Source: Raffaelea ambrosiae (Eukaryota > Ascomycota > Sordariomycetes > Ophiostomatales > Ophiostomataceae). From it: 64,000 nucleotides of DNA. This document shows positions 12,601 through 22,240 of the stretch, piece by piece (position 1 is the stretch's first letter; every line of letters begins with the position of its first letter). The stretch lies in NCBI GenBank assembly GCA_002778195.1, contig PCDI01000013.1:62001-126000 (forward strand), in the 5' to 3' direction. The notes under the pieces are model-generated. The model saw only the letters and a list, made by a program, of their open reading frames with translations. It ran no database searches and was not told the DNA's origin. Made by a program: the position numbers and the translations under genes.

Positions 12601-13319
12601 GGGATTTGCCGTGCCACTCCCAATTAACCCTAGATTCCACCACATATCCACTTTGTGGCCCCATTGCGCGCACCCACGACGACTTCCTTCCGGAGCCCGG
12701 AGCATTCGCAGCTGAATGCACTCGGTGAGGCGTCTGGACGTCCAGCTGGCTGTTGGGAGCGGGTGGGGGACGGCAGAACAAGAGAACAGACAACGACCAA
12801 GAAAAAGAGGGCAGCGTTGGATGTATCGATATTGTTGGGACGAGGAAGAGTACGGTGGACTCGTAACTCGTTCCAAGTACACCGTACTCCGTAATTTGAA
12901 GAGAAAAAAACCCCTCCCCCCCCCGAGTAGTGTTGCGACGCAAAGTACGGTGTGTATCTGCTTTGTAATTCGTGCTGAAATCAGTCAAACGACGTTGGGC
13001 GTGGCCGCAATGTCCTCGTGTGACGACACGACGGGCTCCGAGGCCATGTACTAACTAAAGTAATATGCAGTAGTCGTCTGGCGGCGGCAGTGGCGGTGAC
13101 GCCTGAAGGAACACACGTCTGGAGGGACACATGTCGCACAGCCCGGGCGTCTCGAGCCTGATGTTTTGTGGCTCGATGTCTTTTTTTCTGTGGTGTGTTC
13201 CAATCATGTCCACCGCATGTTTAAAAAAAAATGCCATTCTCATTTACTCGTAGACAATTCACCGTTGCATTTCACAGCCTCCCATTGCTCCTTGGGCCGA
13301 TCCACAGTTGCCTTCTACA
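12601..13319. other. gene-free stretch
   Basis: No supportable gene. It may hold eroded upstream parts of the remnant at 12.1-12.6 kb (minus strand) and the eroded 3' end of the kinase pseudogene. A TACTCCGTA/TACGAGTA-type cluster lies near 12849-12893. Confidence 0.4.
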
Positions 13320-13835
13320 GACATCCCATTTCCTGCTCGCCCGTATGAATCACACCGCATGTGTCATGCAGAAACGCCAGTGCCGAGACCGAGTCTTGCG
13401 ACAGCTTCCGGGCCATTGGCACCGGCACCCGACGACGTGGGAACAGCCCACAAAACATGGACATGTTGGGGGGGCACCATGGCCTCAGTCGCACGAAGCA
13501 AACGTGTTTTTTTGGGGGGTTTTTTTTTTGAATGATTTTGGTTCTTGTTCTTCTCGTTTGTGCTGTCGAACAGACTCTGCGCTATGTACAAGCCACACGG
13601 TCGAAGAGAGCCCATATCCCCGCTTGCAGAGCACTCTGTACTGGCCACCCTAGAACGTGTCTCCGATTCGCACCGGGTAGTAGCCTCCGCGAAGACAGCG
13701 AGCCGTCTCCTCTTCCGAGAGCGTCGGGGATGGCTCGGCCGTGCCGAAGCACCGTGCGAAGGCGAGTGCCGGCTGGCCAGGGGAAGCCGCAGAATCACAT
13801 AAGACAGGAGGCTGGTTTGCTGGTAGACCGAGCAA
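13320..13835 (-). pseudogene. SRPK-like protein-kinase pseudogene
   Basis: The first segment (13835 to about 13558) reads FGTAEPSPTLSEEE, YYPVRIGDTF, then an in-frame TAG at 13650-13652. It continues in the same frame with GGQYRVLCKRGYGLSSTVWL, which is the Gly-rich nucleotide loop and its lead-in. The YPV-x-IG-D/E-x-F lead-in is typical of fungal SR-protein-kinase-like enzymes. The N-lobe after this is missing and replaced by A-rich sequence. In another frame (about 13475-13325) the C-lobe entry follows: RRVPVPMARKLSQDSVSAL, FLHDTCGVIHTG. The catalytic loop has HTG where the family has HTD, so the catalytic Asp is lost, and a second stop follows. With an internal stop, an internal deletion, a frameshift and the lost Asp, this cannot encode a kinase. 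The TAG fits a C-to-T change in CAG, as RIP would cause, but that is inference. Confidence 0.75.
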
Positions 13836-14152
13836 GAGGCGTCGTCATGCTCGCGAGAGGATTCATTCTGCAACTGGAACAAGCAAGAAATGGTTGCCTC
13901 CACAAACAAAGAAGCGTCCGGAATCGTCGAACCATCCAGGCCTGGGATATATGGATCGAAGAACCAGATCGGCGCGCAAAGAGCCCCCAACTTCCGAGGC
14001 AAACCGCTTCCCGCATGTCTCAACGGGAACATAACTACAGCAAGCAGGCCTCGGCGGGATCTGCTGCAGAAGGGGGGTGGAAAAAAAAAGAAAGGGCTTC
14101 GGTGTAGGCTGGCCAAACACGTGTTGGACTTGGGCTGATGGATGGTTCGTTT

Positions 14153-14428
14153 TCAAGGCACATCGCCGTCTGCCGCACCAGGCATCATCTGTGTAGAGGC
14201 AATCCAGTTGGCCATGGCCGCCTGGCCAACCGGGCCGGCCGCAGCGGCGGCGGTGGTCTTGGCCTGTGACGTAGACGTAGACGACGCGGCCATGCCGCGG
14301 AGGGTGCCGCGAACAGCGGCAGGTCCTCGCTGCTTGACGACGAGGCAAAGCACGCGGCCGTAGATGGCAAATCCCTCATAAGAGACGTCCATGACGAGCT
14401 TCTTTTTCTTCGCGTCGTCGAGATCCTC

Positions 14429-14475
<47 letters not shown>

Positions 14476-14553
14476 TGTTGTTCCCGTCGTCACCGACGGG
14501 AACGCCTCGCTGGCGCTTGGCCGGCGGCGCACCATCCGGGAGGGCGAGCTGGC

Positions 14554-14585
<32 letters not shown>

Positions 14586-15458
14586 TCGCCAGCAAACAGC
14601 GAGTCGTCGTCGTTCGCCTCCCAGAGACGACGACTTCCTCCATCGGAATCGTCGCTGTCGTTCACTTGCAGCACCTCGTGCCTTCGCCGCTTGGACCGTC
14701 TTGCTCCTGCCGCTGTCTCCTCGCTGCCGCCGCCACCGCCGCCGCCGCCGCCGCCGTCGTCGGCCGTTGTCTCTGCCTCCCGGATGTCAGGGATCGCATG
14801 CAGCCCACCCGGGCCTTCTTCGTCGCTGTCTTCGCGGAGAATGTTTGGCGGCGGCAGCGGCCCGCCGGGCCGTGCAGCCACCCCCGCTGTGGATGCAGTT
14901 ATGACAACGTCCGCATCGTCGTCGTCGGCGTCGGCGTTGTTGTTGCTGTTGCTGGCATCGTCGCCGAGGTCGAAGCGGAGGTCGTCTTCGATATCGATCG
15001 GGGCTTCGCGGGATGCGCCTGTGAGCTTGCTCGAGTTGGACACGAGGCGGGTCTGGGTCTTGTCGCGGGCTCGGCGGTGCTTGTAGAGCATGGAGTGGCG
15101 CGTCTCGGTCTCGGTCAAGAAGATGGACACCTCAAAGTCGTCTGTGGGAACAAGTCAGCCTCGGGGACAAACACGCTGCCGGGTCCCGGCAGGACAGAAG
15201 CAGAGCGAGGTACCACGCACCCTCGACCAACACATCCTTGATGGCTCCCTTCTTCTTGGCCCCCTTCTTGCGCGCGCGCTCCTTCTCTTCTAGCAGCTTC
15301 GGCAGCACCAGCGGGCGCACGCTCTCGATCACGCGCGGCAGCACCGGGTTGCGGGGATGCAGCAGCCACGAGTTGGCCAGGGACGGGTTGTCGAGGTAGA
15401 TGCGGCACTCGAGCACCGAGTACTTGGTGATGCGCAGGTACCGGCGGATGGGCGCCAT
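14153..15458 (-). CDS. conserved fungal acidic protein, 408 aa, two exons
   Basis: Exon 1 is 15458-15221 (ATG at 15458), the intron is 15220-15142 (donor GTGCGT, acceptor CACAG) and exon 2 is 15141-14153. The phase-1 join gives ...KDVLVE-DDFEVSIFLTE... without a stop. The N-terminal 110 residues (MAPIRRYLRITKYSVLECRI; then NPVLPRVIESVRPLVLPKL; then ETETRHSMLYK) look strongly conserved among filamentous fungi, from my memory of fungal hypothetical proteins. The middle is acidic and low-complexity, with Asn, Gly and Asp runs, a poly-Asp run of about 15 near residues 303-318 and a basic PAKRQR patch that could be a nuclear signal. A second conserved-looking block (VMDVSYEGFAIYGRVLCLVV) follows the Asp run. 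Nuclear location is inference. I cannot name a function. It is transcribed divergently from the IleRS gene across 417 bp. Confidence 0.85.
14432..14474 (-). repeat. trinucleotide run encoding poly-Asp
   Basis: An uninterrupted GTC/GAC trinucleotide run, continued by GTT (Asn) codons, inside the acidic-protein gene. It encodes about 15 Asp followed on the N-terminal side by three Asn. It is likely to vary in length between strains. Confidence 0.85.
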
Positions 15459-15875
15459 TGCGAGAGAGGGACCGCCGAGGCAGTGTGTCGGCCGTCATCG
15501 AAGCCGCCCCAAGCGGAATCTCCAAGCGGAATCTCCAAGCAGAATCCCCAAGCTGAATCCCGGGGGCGTCGGCTTCGAGAAGTGGATGCGGAGTAAGCTG
15601 TGTGGATTTGGTGACGAGCGCGTTCGGGCAAGGCAGAACCGTGTAAAGTGGCCCACTTTTGTATGGGGAAGCACCACCACCACACAGCCTTTATTTTTTT
15701 ATTTTTTATTTTTTAGCTACAGTGAGTGGGATTGGTCGTCACCGTCCCGCAAATCGAGAAAGCTCTCCTCCTCAGCCAACGTCGCAACACCCACGCCACC
15801 CACCTCACCCTCCGACCCATTCGGCGCAATTGGACCTCTAAAGCACGCCCGGCACACTATGCGGCGGCAGCGACC
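15459..15875. promoter_or_regulatory. shared divergent promoter region
   Basis: These 417 bp separate the start codons of the minus-strand acidic-protein gene and the plus-strand IleRS gene, so both promoters and 5' leaders must lie here. It holds a short tandem of AAGCGGAATCTCC/AAGCTGAATCCC-type units (about 15507-15560) and a T/A-rich stretch (about 15690-15715). No specific factor site is claimed. Confidence 0.6.
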
Positions 15876-18634
15876 ATGTCCAAGGTTTGGAGTTCCACGC
15901 TGAAGCTGCCCAAATCGACGTTTCCGTGAGTTTCTGTTTTGTTGCCTCCTCCCGCTTCCCTCCAAAGGTAGCCAGCCAGTCCTCTGATACAGGGACCAGA
16001 CCCCGGACGGCACCCGATCTCCGGCCGCTGTACCTGCAGCGCAGCACCGACGAGTTCTACGCGTGGCAGCAGGCCAACCGCCCGGCCACCAAGCCGTTCG
16101 TCGTCCACGATGGCCCGCCCTATGCCAACGGCAAGCTGCACGTGGGCCATGCCCTCAACAAGATCCTCAAGGACTTCAGCCTGCGCGTCAAGGTCCAGCA
16201 GGGTCACCGAGTCCAGTACAGACCGGGCTGGGACTGCCATGGCCTGCCCATTGAGCTCAAGGCGCTGGAAGCGCTGGCGGCAGCGGAGTCTGGGTCGTCC
16301 TCCTCGTCGGCGTCCTCGTCGGCGTCCTCGCTCTCGGCCCTGGACATCCGCCAGGCTGCCCGCAAGCTTGCGCGGCGCACCATTGTCGACCAGATGCGCG
16401 AGTTCCGCAGCTTCGGCGTCATGGCCGACTGGGACCGCCGCTGGACCACCATGGACGCGGACTATGAGATGCGCCAGCTGCGGCTGTTCCAGCAGCTCGT
16501 GCACAAGGGCCTGATCTATCGCAGGTACAAGCCCGTCTACTGGTCGCCCTCGTCGCACACGGCGCTGGCCGAGGCCGAGCTCGAGTACAACGACAAGCAC
16601 GTGTCGACCGCAGTGTTTGTCAAGCTCCCGGTCGTGGCGGCGAGTCTCAGCAGCAGCCGCCTGGCCGGGAAGCTGGCCGGGAAGCTGGCCGGGCCGCTCT
16701 CCGCCCTCATCTGGACCACCACGCCCTGGACGCTGCCGGCCAACCAGGCCATTTCCGTGCACCGAGAGCTCGACTATGCCGTCGTGCAGCTCACCAATGC
16801 CGCAAGCGGTGCCCGAGACGCCGTCCTGGTCGCCGAAAGCTGCCTGGAGAACGTGGGCAAGTTCTGCTCCCCCCCCCACGTGCTGGTCGGCTCCATCCCG
16901 GGCGCCGACCTGCTCGGCCTCGCCTACACCAACCCGCTCCAAGGCAGCCAGGCCCAGCCGCAGCCGTTTATCCATGCCGATTTTGTCGCTGCGGGCTCCG
17001 GCTCCGGCCTGGTGCACACCGCCCCCGGACACGGCTTCGAGGACTACGAGGTCTGCAAGGCTTACGACATCCCCGTGCCGGCGCCCGTGGACGGCGAGGG
17101 CAAGTTCACGGCCGAGGCCTACCCGGACGACCCAGCCAAGCTCGAGGGCCTGCCGGTGCAGGGCGAGGGCGAAAAGGCGGTGGTGGCGATCCTGCGCGAC
17201 GCGGTGGTGGGTTTGCACAAGTTCCAGCACAAGTACCCCTACGACTGGCGCACCAAGAAGCCCATCATCGTCCGGGCGACGGCGCAGTGGTTTGCCGACG
17301 TGGCCGAGATCAAGGAGCACGCCGTGGCCAGCTTGGACGGCGTCCGGTTCGTTCCCGAGGCGGGCCGCAGCCGGCTCGAGAGCTTCGTCCAGGGCCGCAG
17401 CGAGTGGTGCATCTCCCGGCAGCGTGCGTGGGGCGTGCCCATCCCGGCGCTGTGCGGCGACGACGGCAGCGTCGTGCTGACGGAGCAGACGGTCGAGCAC
17501 ATCCTGTCCGTGGTGAAGGAGCGCGGCACGGACGCGTGGTGGTCGGACGCCCCGGACGACCCGGCCTGGATCCCGGACACGCTGCGCCAGGCCGGCGGCG
17601 TGACATACACCCGCGGCACGGACACCATGGACGTGTGGTTCGACAGCGGCAGCAGCTGGACGCAGGTGGCCGACCAGGCGCAGGTGGACGTCTACCTGGA
17701 GGGCAGCGACCAGCACCGCGGCTGGTTCCAGTCGAGTCTGCTGACGCGCGTGGCGGCCCTGGGCGCGAGCGCGAGCAGCGAAGAGCCCACGGATCCGAAC
17801 GAGGCCGGACAATCCGGAAATCCCGGAAACCTCGGACATCCCGGACATCCCGGAAACCCCGGAAACCCCGGAACACCCAGAGATGTGCAGACGCTGTCGC
17901 CCTTCAAGACGCTGGTCACGCACGGGTTCATGCTCGACGGCGAGGGCAAGAAGATGTCCAAGTCGCTGGGCAACATTGTGACGGGCGAGGAAGTCATGAA
18001 CGGCACGCTGCTGCCGCCGCTCAAGCCGCGGAAGAAGAAGAAGGGCCGGGGCAAGAAGAAGGAGGCCGAGCAGCCCGCGACGGAACCAGCGACGGAACCA
18101 GCGGCGGAACCAGCGACGGGCGAAACAGCAACACCCGAACCGGCTGCGAGCGCGCCTCCCAAGTACGACGCTCTGGGCTCCGACGCGCTCCGCCTGTGGG
18201 TGGCCTGCAGCGACTACACGGGCGACGTGGTGATGAGCCAGACGGTGCTGCAGACGACGCACACGATGCTGCTGCGCTACCGCGCCGTCCTCAAGATGCT
18301 GCTCGGCTCGCTGCACGAGGCGTCGCGCACGGCGCCGCTGACCGCCCTCGACCACATCGCCGTCCTGCAGCTGCGCGACACCATGGCCGAGGTGGCCGCC
18401 GCCAACGACAAGTTCGAGTTCTACCGGGGCGTCGCCGCGCTGAACCGCTGGCTGGCCAACGACTTCTCGGCCTTTTACCTCGAGGCCGCCAAGGACCGCC
18501 TGTACTGTGCCGACGGCGGCGGCGTGCTGGAGGCCGTCTTCTTCGGCATGACGCGGATGCTGGCGCCGCTGGTGCCGGCGCTGGTGGAGGAGGCCTGGGA
18601 CCACGCGCCGGCGTGGCTGAAGAAGGAGCCGATG

Positions 18635-18670
<36 letters not shown>

Positions 18671-19210
18671 GCGGACCATCATCCCCTGCACCAGCTCTAC
18701 GATGCGCCCCTGCTGGATGGCCGCCGCCTGCCCGGCGACGAGACCCGTCTGCGGCAGGCCATCCCGGTGATCATGGAGGCGCACGCGGCCGTCAAGGCGG
18801 CCTCGGAGCGCGCACGCCTGGACAAGGCGCTGGGCTCGTCGCTTCAGTGCAGCGTGGTGCTGGCGGTGCCGGACGCGGCGGCCCCGGGCAGGGGCGCGTC
18901 GTCACCGTCCGCCGCACCACCGTCTACGCTGGCCCTGCTGCAGGACCATGCCGACGAGCTGGCGACCATGTTTGTGGTCTCGTCGGTGTCGATCAACGCC
19001 CCGGTGCCCGAGGAGGGTGCCGTGGCCTGGCGGTACGCGGCGCCGTTCGCGGTGAACGGCGTGGCCGGCACGGCGTGGGTTCTGCCGCCGCAGCAGGCCA
19101 AGTGTGTGCGGTGCTGGCGGTACGTGGCCGAGGAGGAGGACCATCTGTGCGGGCGCTGCGAAGACGTCGTGGCCGAGCAAAAGGCGGCGGAGGCCACGAA
19201 TGCAGAGTGA
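15876..19210 (+). CDS. ISM1: isoleucyl-tRNA synthetase, mitochondrial type
   Basis: This enzyme charges tRNA-Ile with isoleucine, presumably for mitochondrial translation. Exon 1 is 15876-15925, the intron 15926-15999 (GTGAGT donor, acceptor ACCAG) and exon 2 16000-19210, giving 1,086 aa. The join restores ...LKLPKSTFP-PRTAPDLRPLYLQ.... Class I signatures are clear: HVGH at residues 64-67 (context PPYANGKLHVGHALNK) and KMSKS at 668-672 (GKKMSKSLGNIV). The WDCHGLPIE motif, the DVWFDSGSSW region and a C-terminal zinc ribbon (C1052-x2-C1055 ... C1067-x2-C1070) fit the bacterial/organellar IleRS form rather than the cytosolic one. The length exceeds the usual 950-1,000 aa because of low-complexity insertions on both sides of KMSKS: a Gly-Asn/His-Pro array (about 620-643) and a Lys-rich plus EPAT array (about 685-730). 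The N-terminus is short but has the Ser/Lys character of a mitochondrial presequence. Confidence 0.95.
17807..17880 (+). repeat. 9-bp coding tandem repeat in IleRS
   Basis: Seven or eight imperfect copies of a CGGAAACCC-type 9-mer encode a GNP/GHP tripeptide array between the catalytic core and the KMSKS loop. Confidence 0.9.
18079..18120 (+). repeat. 12-bp coding tandem repeat in IleRS
   Basis: Imperfect copies of GCGACGGAACCA encode ATEP/AAEP units just after a Lys-rich stretch and downstream of KMSKS. Confidence 0.85.
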
Positions 19211-19365
19211 GAGGAACACGACAAGGGGACTCTTGTACGATATGGCGTATACGAGTACATGGATGGTTACATAAAAAAACAAACAAGTAGCAAAAAAAGA
19301 CATGGACGATACCCCTCTAAAAAGAAGTGTCAGCCTCGGATGGTGGGCCTTCCAAGGCCACCTGG

Positions 19366-19404
<39 letters not shown>

Positions 19405-19420
19405 CTACCCCCCCCCCTCC
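19211..19420. terminator. convergent 3' region with (TC)n run
   Basis: IleRS (+) and the SPRY gene (-) converge here with 210 bp between their stop codons, so both 3' UTRs and polyadenylation signals must lie in it or overlap. It contains a (TC)n microsatellite at 19369-19401 followed by a C run. No canonical AATAAA was picked out. Confidence 0.5.
19369..19401. repeat. (TC)n microsatellite
   Basis: About 16 TC dinucleotides without interruption, between two convergent genes. Confidence 0.9.
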
Positions 19421-20794
19421 CTAGTTGTACACGCCCTTGTACTTCCACAGGGACGGCTCAAACAGAACCTCAAAGCTGACAGCATCAAAGGTGCCCACGG
19501 CCACGCTCAGGTCGTGGAACCCAGACAGGCCCGCAATGCCGCCCTCGTCGACCGCGTCCGTCTCCTCGTGCAGGTTCCACCGGCCCACCTCGACGCCGTT
19601 GCGCGTGAAGAACACCTCGACGTCAATGTCGCCCGCGCTCGCCCGCCCCGGCGCGAACCGCATCCCCAGCCCGTACGTGTCGCCCCGCCGGAACGGGTCC
19701 GTAAACGTCTTGCCGCCCCAGATGTCGTTCACGTACCGGTGCCCGTCGTCGCCGTGCACCGCCAGCGAGCCCCGGTGCCACCCGGGCAGCCGGAAGTTGG
19801 GGTACGGCAGCGCCGCCAGGCCAATGGCCAGGCCGACCTCGTCCGCGGTGGCTGCCCGGCGGCCCGGTTCGTCCAGGATGCGCACCTCGTAGTACGCCGT
19901 GAACGGCTGGCCCGTCACCCGCGGGCTGTGCAGGCTCGGCGCGTACAGCGGCGGGTACCCCAGCAGACACGAGTCGCGCGCGCCGGGCCGGCTGTGGCCC
20001 GTCCAGAGGCCCGGGCGCACCCACTGCAGCTGGCCCTGGTAGCCGGCCGGCTGCAGGAGCCCGACGTTGTGCGCGGCGATGGCCTCGCAGGCGGCCGGGT
20101 CGGCGGCGGGGGACAGCGCCAGCGGGTGGTCGTTGAGCGGGTGCTGGCGGCACCAGGCCGTGCCGGCCTCGGCCTCGGCCTCGGTGGCGTTGTTGGCCGG
20201 CGAGCGCTCCCAGCTGTCAAAGATGGCGGGGGGCGGCGGGAACAGGGACGTGTCCGGCACGGCGGAGCGCCAGTCGTGAGACGCCGAGTCCGCGCCCGCG
20301 CCCGCACCCGCACCCGCCCGCGACGACCCGGGCCCGGCGTAGCCCGGCGGCGGGCCCGCGGGCGGTGCATACCCGTCCATGGACGGGGTGGCCGCCGCTG
20401 CTGCGGACGAGGACGCCGGCGGTGGGCCGGGCGGAGGCGCGTAGTCTTCGGCCGTTTCCGTCGTGGTCCGGGCGGCCGCGGATGGAGGCGGGCCGGGCGG
20501 AGGGGCAAAGTCGTCCGTGTTGCCCGGGGAGGCCGAGGGGGGCGGTCCCGGAGGAGGAGCGTAGTCACCCGCGCTGGCATGGGCTGCCGACGGCGGAGGA
20601 CCGGGCGGCGGAGCATAGTCCTCGTTCGAGCGGTGGGCCGCTGACGGCGGCGGCCCGGACGGTGATGCGTACGCAGGCTGGGAGACGGGCACGGGCTTGC
20701 TGTAGCTGGACCGGGGGTTGGCAGGCGCCGCCGACGAGACGGCGACGGGGCGCGGTGCCTCGTCGGCGGTGTTGTCTTTGGATCCGAAGCACAT
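19421..20794 (-). CDS. proline-rich SPRY-domain protein, 457 aa
   Basis: This single-exon gene starts at the ATG at 20794. The N-terminus (MCFGSK) has Cys at position 2, a possible lipidation site. Residues about 45-165 are built from repeats of a DYAPPPGPPPSA unit. Next come a conserved-looking block (DTSLFPPPPAIFDSWERSP) and a SPRY/B30.2-type region of about residues 290-440 (AYYEVRILDEPG; EVGLAIGLAALPYPNFRLPG; W-GGKTFTDPFRRGDTYGLG; VEVFFTRNGVEVG). SPRY domains bind partner proteins. In yeasts the SPRY proteins Ssh4/Ear1 are membrane adaptors for the ubiquitin ligase Rsp5, but no membrane segment or clear PPxY motif is visible here, so that role is only a possibility. Pro-rich plus SPRY proteins of this shape are common in filamentous ascomycetes. 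The gene is convergent with IleRS. Confidence 0.88.
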   Translation of the reverse strand: MCFGSKDNTADEAPRPVAVSSAAPANPRSSYSKPVPVSQPAYASPSGPPPSAAHRSNEDYAPPPGPPPSAAHASAGDYAPPPGPPPSASPGNTDDFAPPPGPPPSAAARTTTETAEDYAPPPGPPPASSSAAAAATPSMDGYAPPAGPPPGYAGPGSSRAGAGAGAGADSASHDWRSAVPDTSLFPPPPAIFDSWERSPANNATEAEAEAGTAWCRQHPLNDHPLALSPAADPAACEAIAAHNVGLLQPAGYQGQLQWVRPGLWTGHSRPGARDSCLLGYPPLYAPSLHSPRVTGQPFTAYYEVRILDEPGRRAATADEVGLAIGLAALPYPNFRLPGWHRGSLAVHGDDGHRYVNDIWGGKTFTDPFRRGDTYGLGMRFAPGRASAGDIDVEVFFTRNGVEVGRWNLHEETDAVDEGGIAGLSGFHDLSVAVGTFDAVSFEVLFEPSLWKYKGVYN

Positions 20795-21921
20795 GGGGAC
20801 GAGGGGGGACTGGATGAGGACCGTGCGCGTAGGGGGAAAAATGCTGGTCCGAATAGAGATGTGGATGGACGAATGGAGTAACTAGTGAAGACGAGGCCCG
20901 AGGATGAGACGAGAGTGAAGTGAGGATGATGATGGGGGGTGAGTCTCAAAGGAACAGAAGAACAGCACAAAATGAAAGGCCCAATAAGATCTGCCAGAGA
21001 GATTCGAATGGCCCAGAATATGTGACTGTGCGGGTGAGAGATGAAAGAGGTCGCCCAGCCCCCCAAAGTAAGAAAGACATGGAATGGATGGTGATTTCGG
21101 CTCTGGGGTACTAATAGTCAACGAATATGGAGAGAAGAGGGACAGCAGCGGCTCAGCTGCCAAGCTGCCTAACCAGACGTGGTGTCCAACGCGCCGCACA
21201 GCCACCCTAAGAAGGGCCCCAAGAAGGGCCCCTAAGAGCGGCCCCCCAAGGCCCCTGGAGGGCCCCCCGCCCCTAGGGAGAGCTTCCCACCCTTGGGGAG
21301 TGAGTCGCCACCCCCAAACACGCCGCCCTACAAGCGTGGCTCAGCAGCGCCTTGGTCAGGCGAACCGCCATTGCACCGGCCACCGTTTCGATGTTTCCTC
21401 ATCATGGCAAGGCAACTCAAGATACACTGTCTAGCTGGTACTACGTGATGGCTACTGTCCACTCCGTGCTCAGCGCCTCGCCAGGCGACCATTGGCAGAT
21501 CTAGGCGTTTGCGATTGTCTGCGCAGTGCCGTCACAAGCCGGCTAAAGTGACAAACTGGCAAGCTGCTTGTAGACTGGCGTAGTAGTGGTTGAAAGGATT
21601 GCATTATTGATTATTACTAGGCGTTTTTCTTTGGATATCGTCATAAGTCGTGTACGCGTACAATCTGGTTGATACATGAGAAGAAGGGGAAGAAAAAAAA
21701 GGGAAAAAAAAAGAAAAAAGAAAGGACATGAGAGAAGAGAACTGCGAGAGAATAAAACACAGAAGACAGTCTCGTAAGACTCAAGAATCGTGGACAAAAA
21801 AGAAAGAGAGGAAAAAAAGAAAAAGAAAGAAAAAGAAAGAGAAAAGAAAAAAAAAAAAAAGGCATACAGCGCTTGCAGGGGATCAGACTCCCGCAGCAGC
21901 CCCCCGGTCTCCTCCCCACTG
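20795..21921. other. intergenic region between two minus-strand genes
   Basis: It holds the promoter of the SPRY gene (near 20795-21100) and the 3' region of the Clr5-domain gene (down to about 21600), which carries long A-rich tracts at about 21690-21860. At 21205-21295 there is a GGGCCC-rich, G/C-clustered block. No gene is visible. Confidence 0.5.
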
Positions 21922-22202
21922 TTACAGATCGTATGTCTTCGTCCAGTCCTGCACCAGCTGCACCACAAACGTCGGCGTCTCCTCCGGCACGAGGCTGCCC
22001 AGGAACGCCTCCACATGCTCATCCGTGCTGATCTGCAGCGGCACTTCGTCGTTGTCGTCGGCCCGGCCTCCGCCGCCGCCGCGCTCGTCGCCGCGGCCGG
22101 TGTTGCTGCTGCTGCTCGTATCCAGGCTCTGGCTGCCGTCGCGCAGCCCCGTGCCGCCGTCAAGGCTGTCGTCGCGGTCATGGGCACCACCACCACCACC
22201 AC

Positions 22203-22240
<38 letters not shown>

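Noticed and set aside
13364..14116. Minus-strand 250-codon open frame
   Set aside because: Only fragments in other frames match the kinase family. The frame as a whole crosses poly-A/T runs and mixes frames, so it is not a gene of its own.
15857..18784. Minus-strand open frame of 975 codons opposite IleRS, plus several other long frames over 15.9-19.3 kb
   Set aside because: It is a shadow of the GC-rich, codon-biased IleRS exon. It is Arg/Val/Leu/Gly-rich without any domain, while the plus strand has all class I synthetase motifs.
19259..20644. Plus-strand 461-codon frame opposite the SPRY gene
   Set aside because: Its composition is dominated by Arg/Gly/Val from antisense codons, no domain is seen, and it begins in non-coding DNA.
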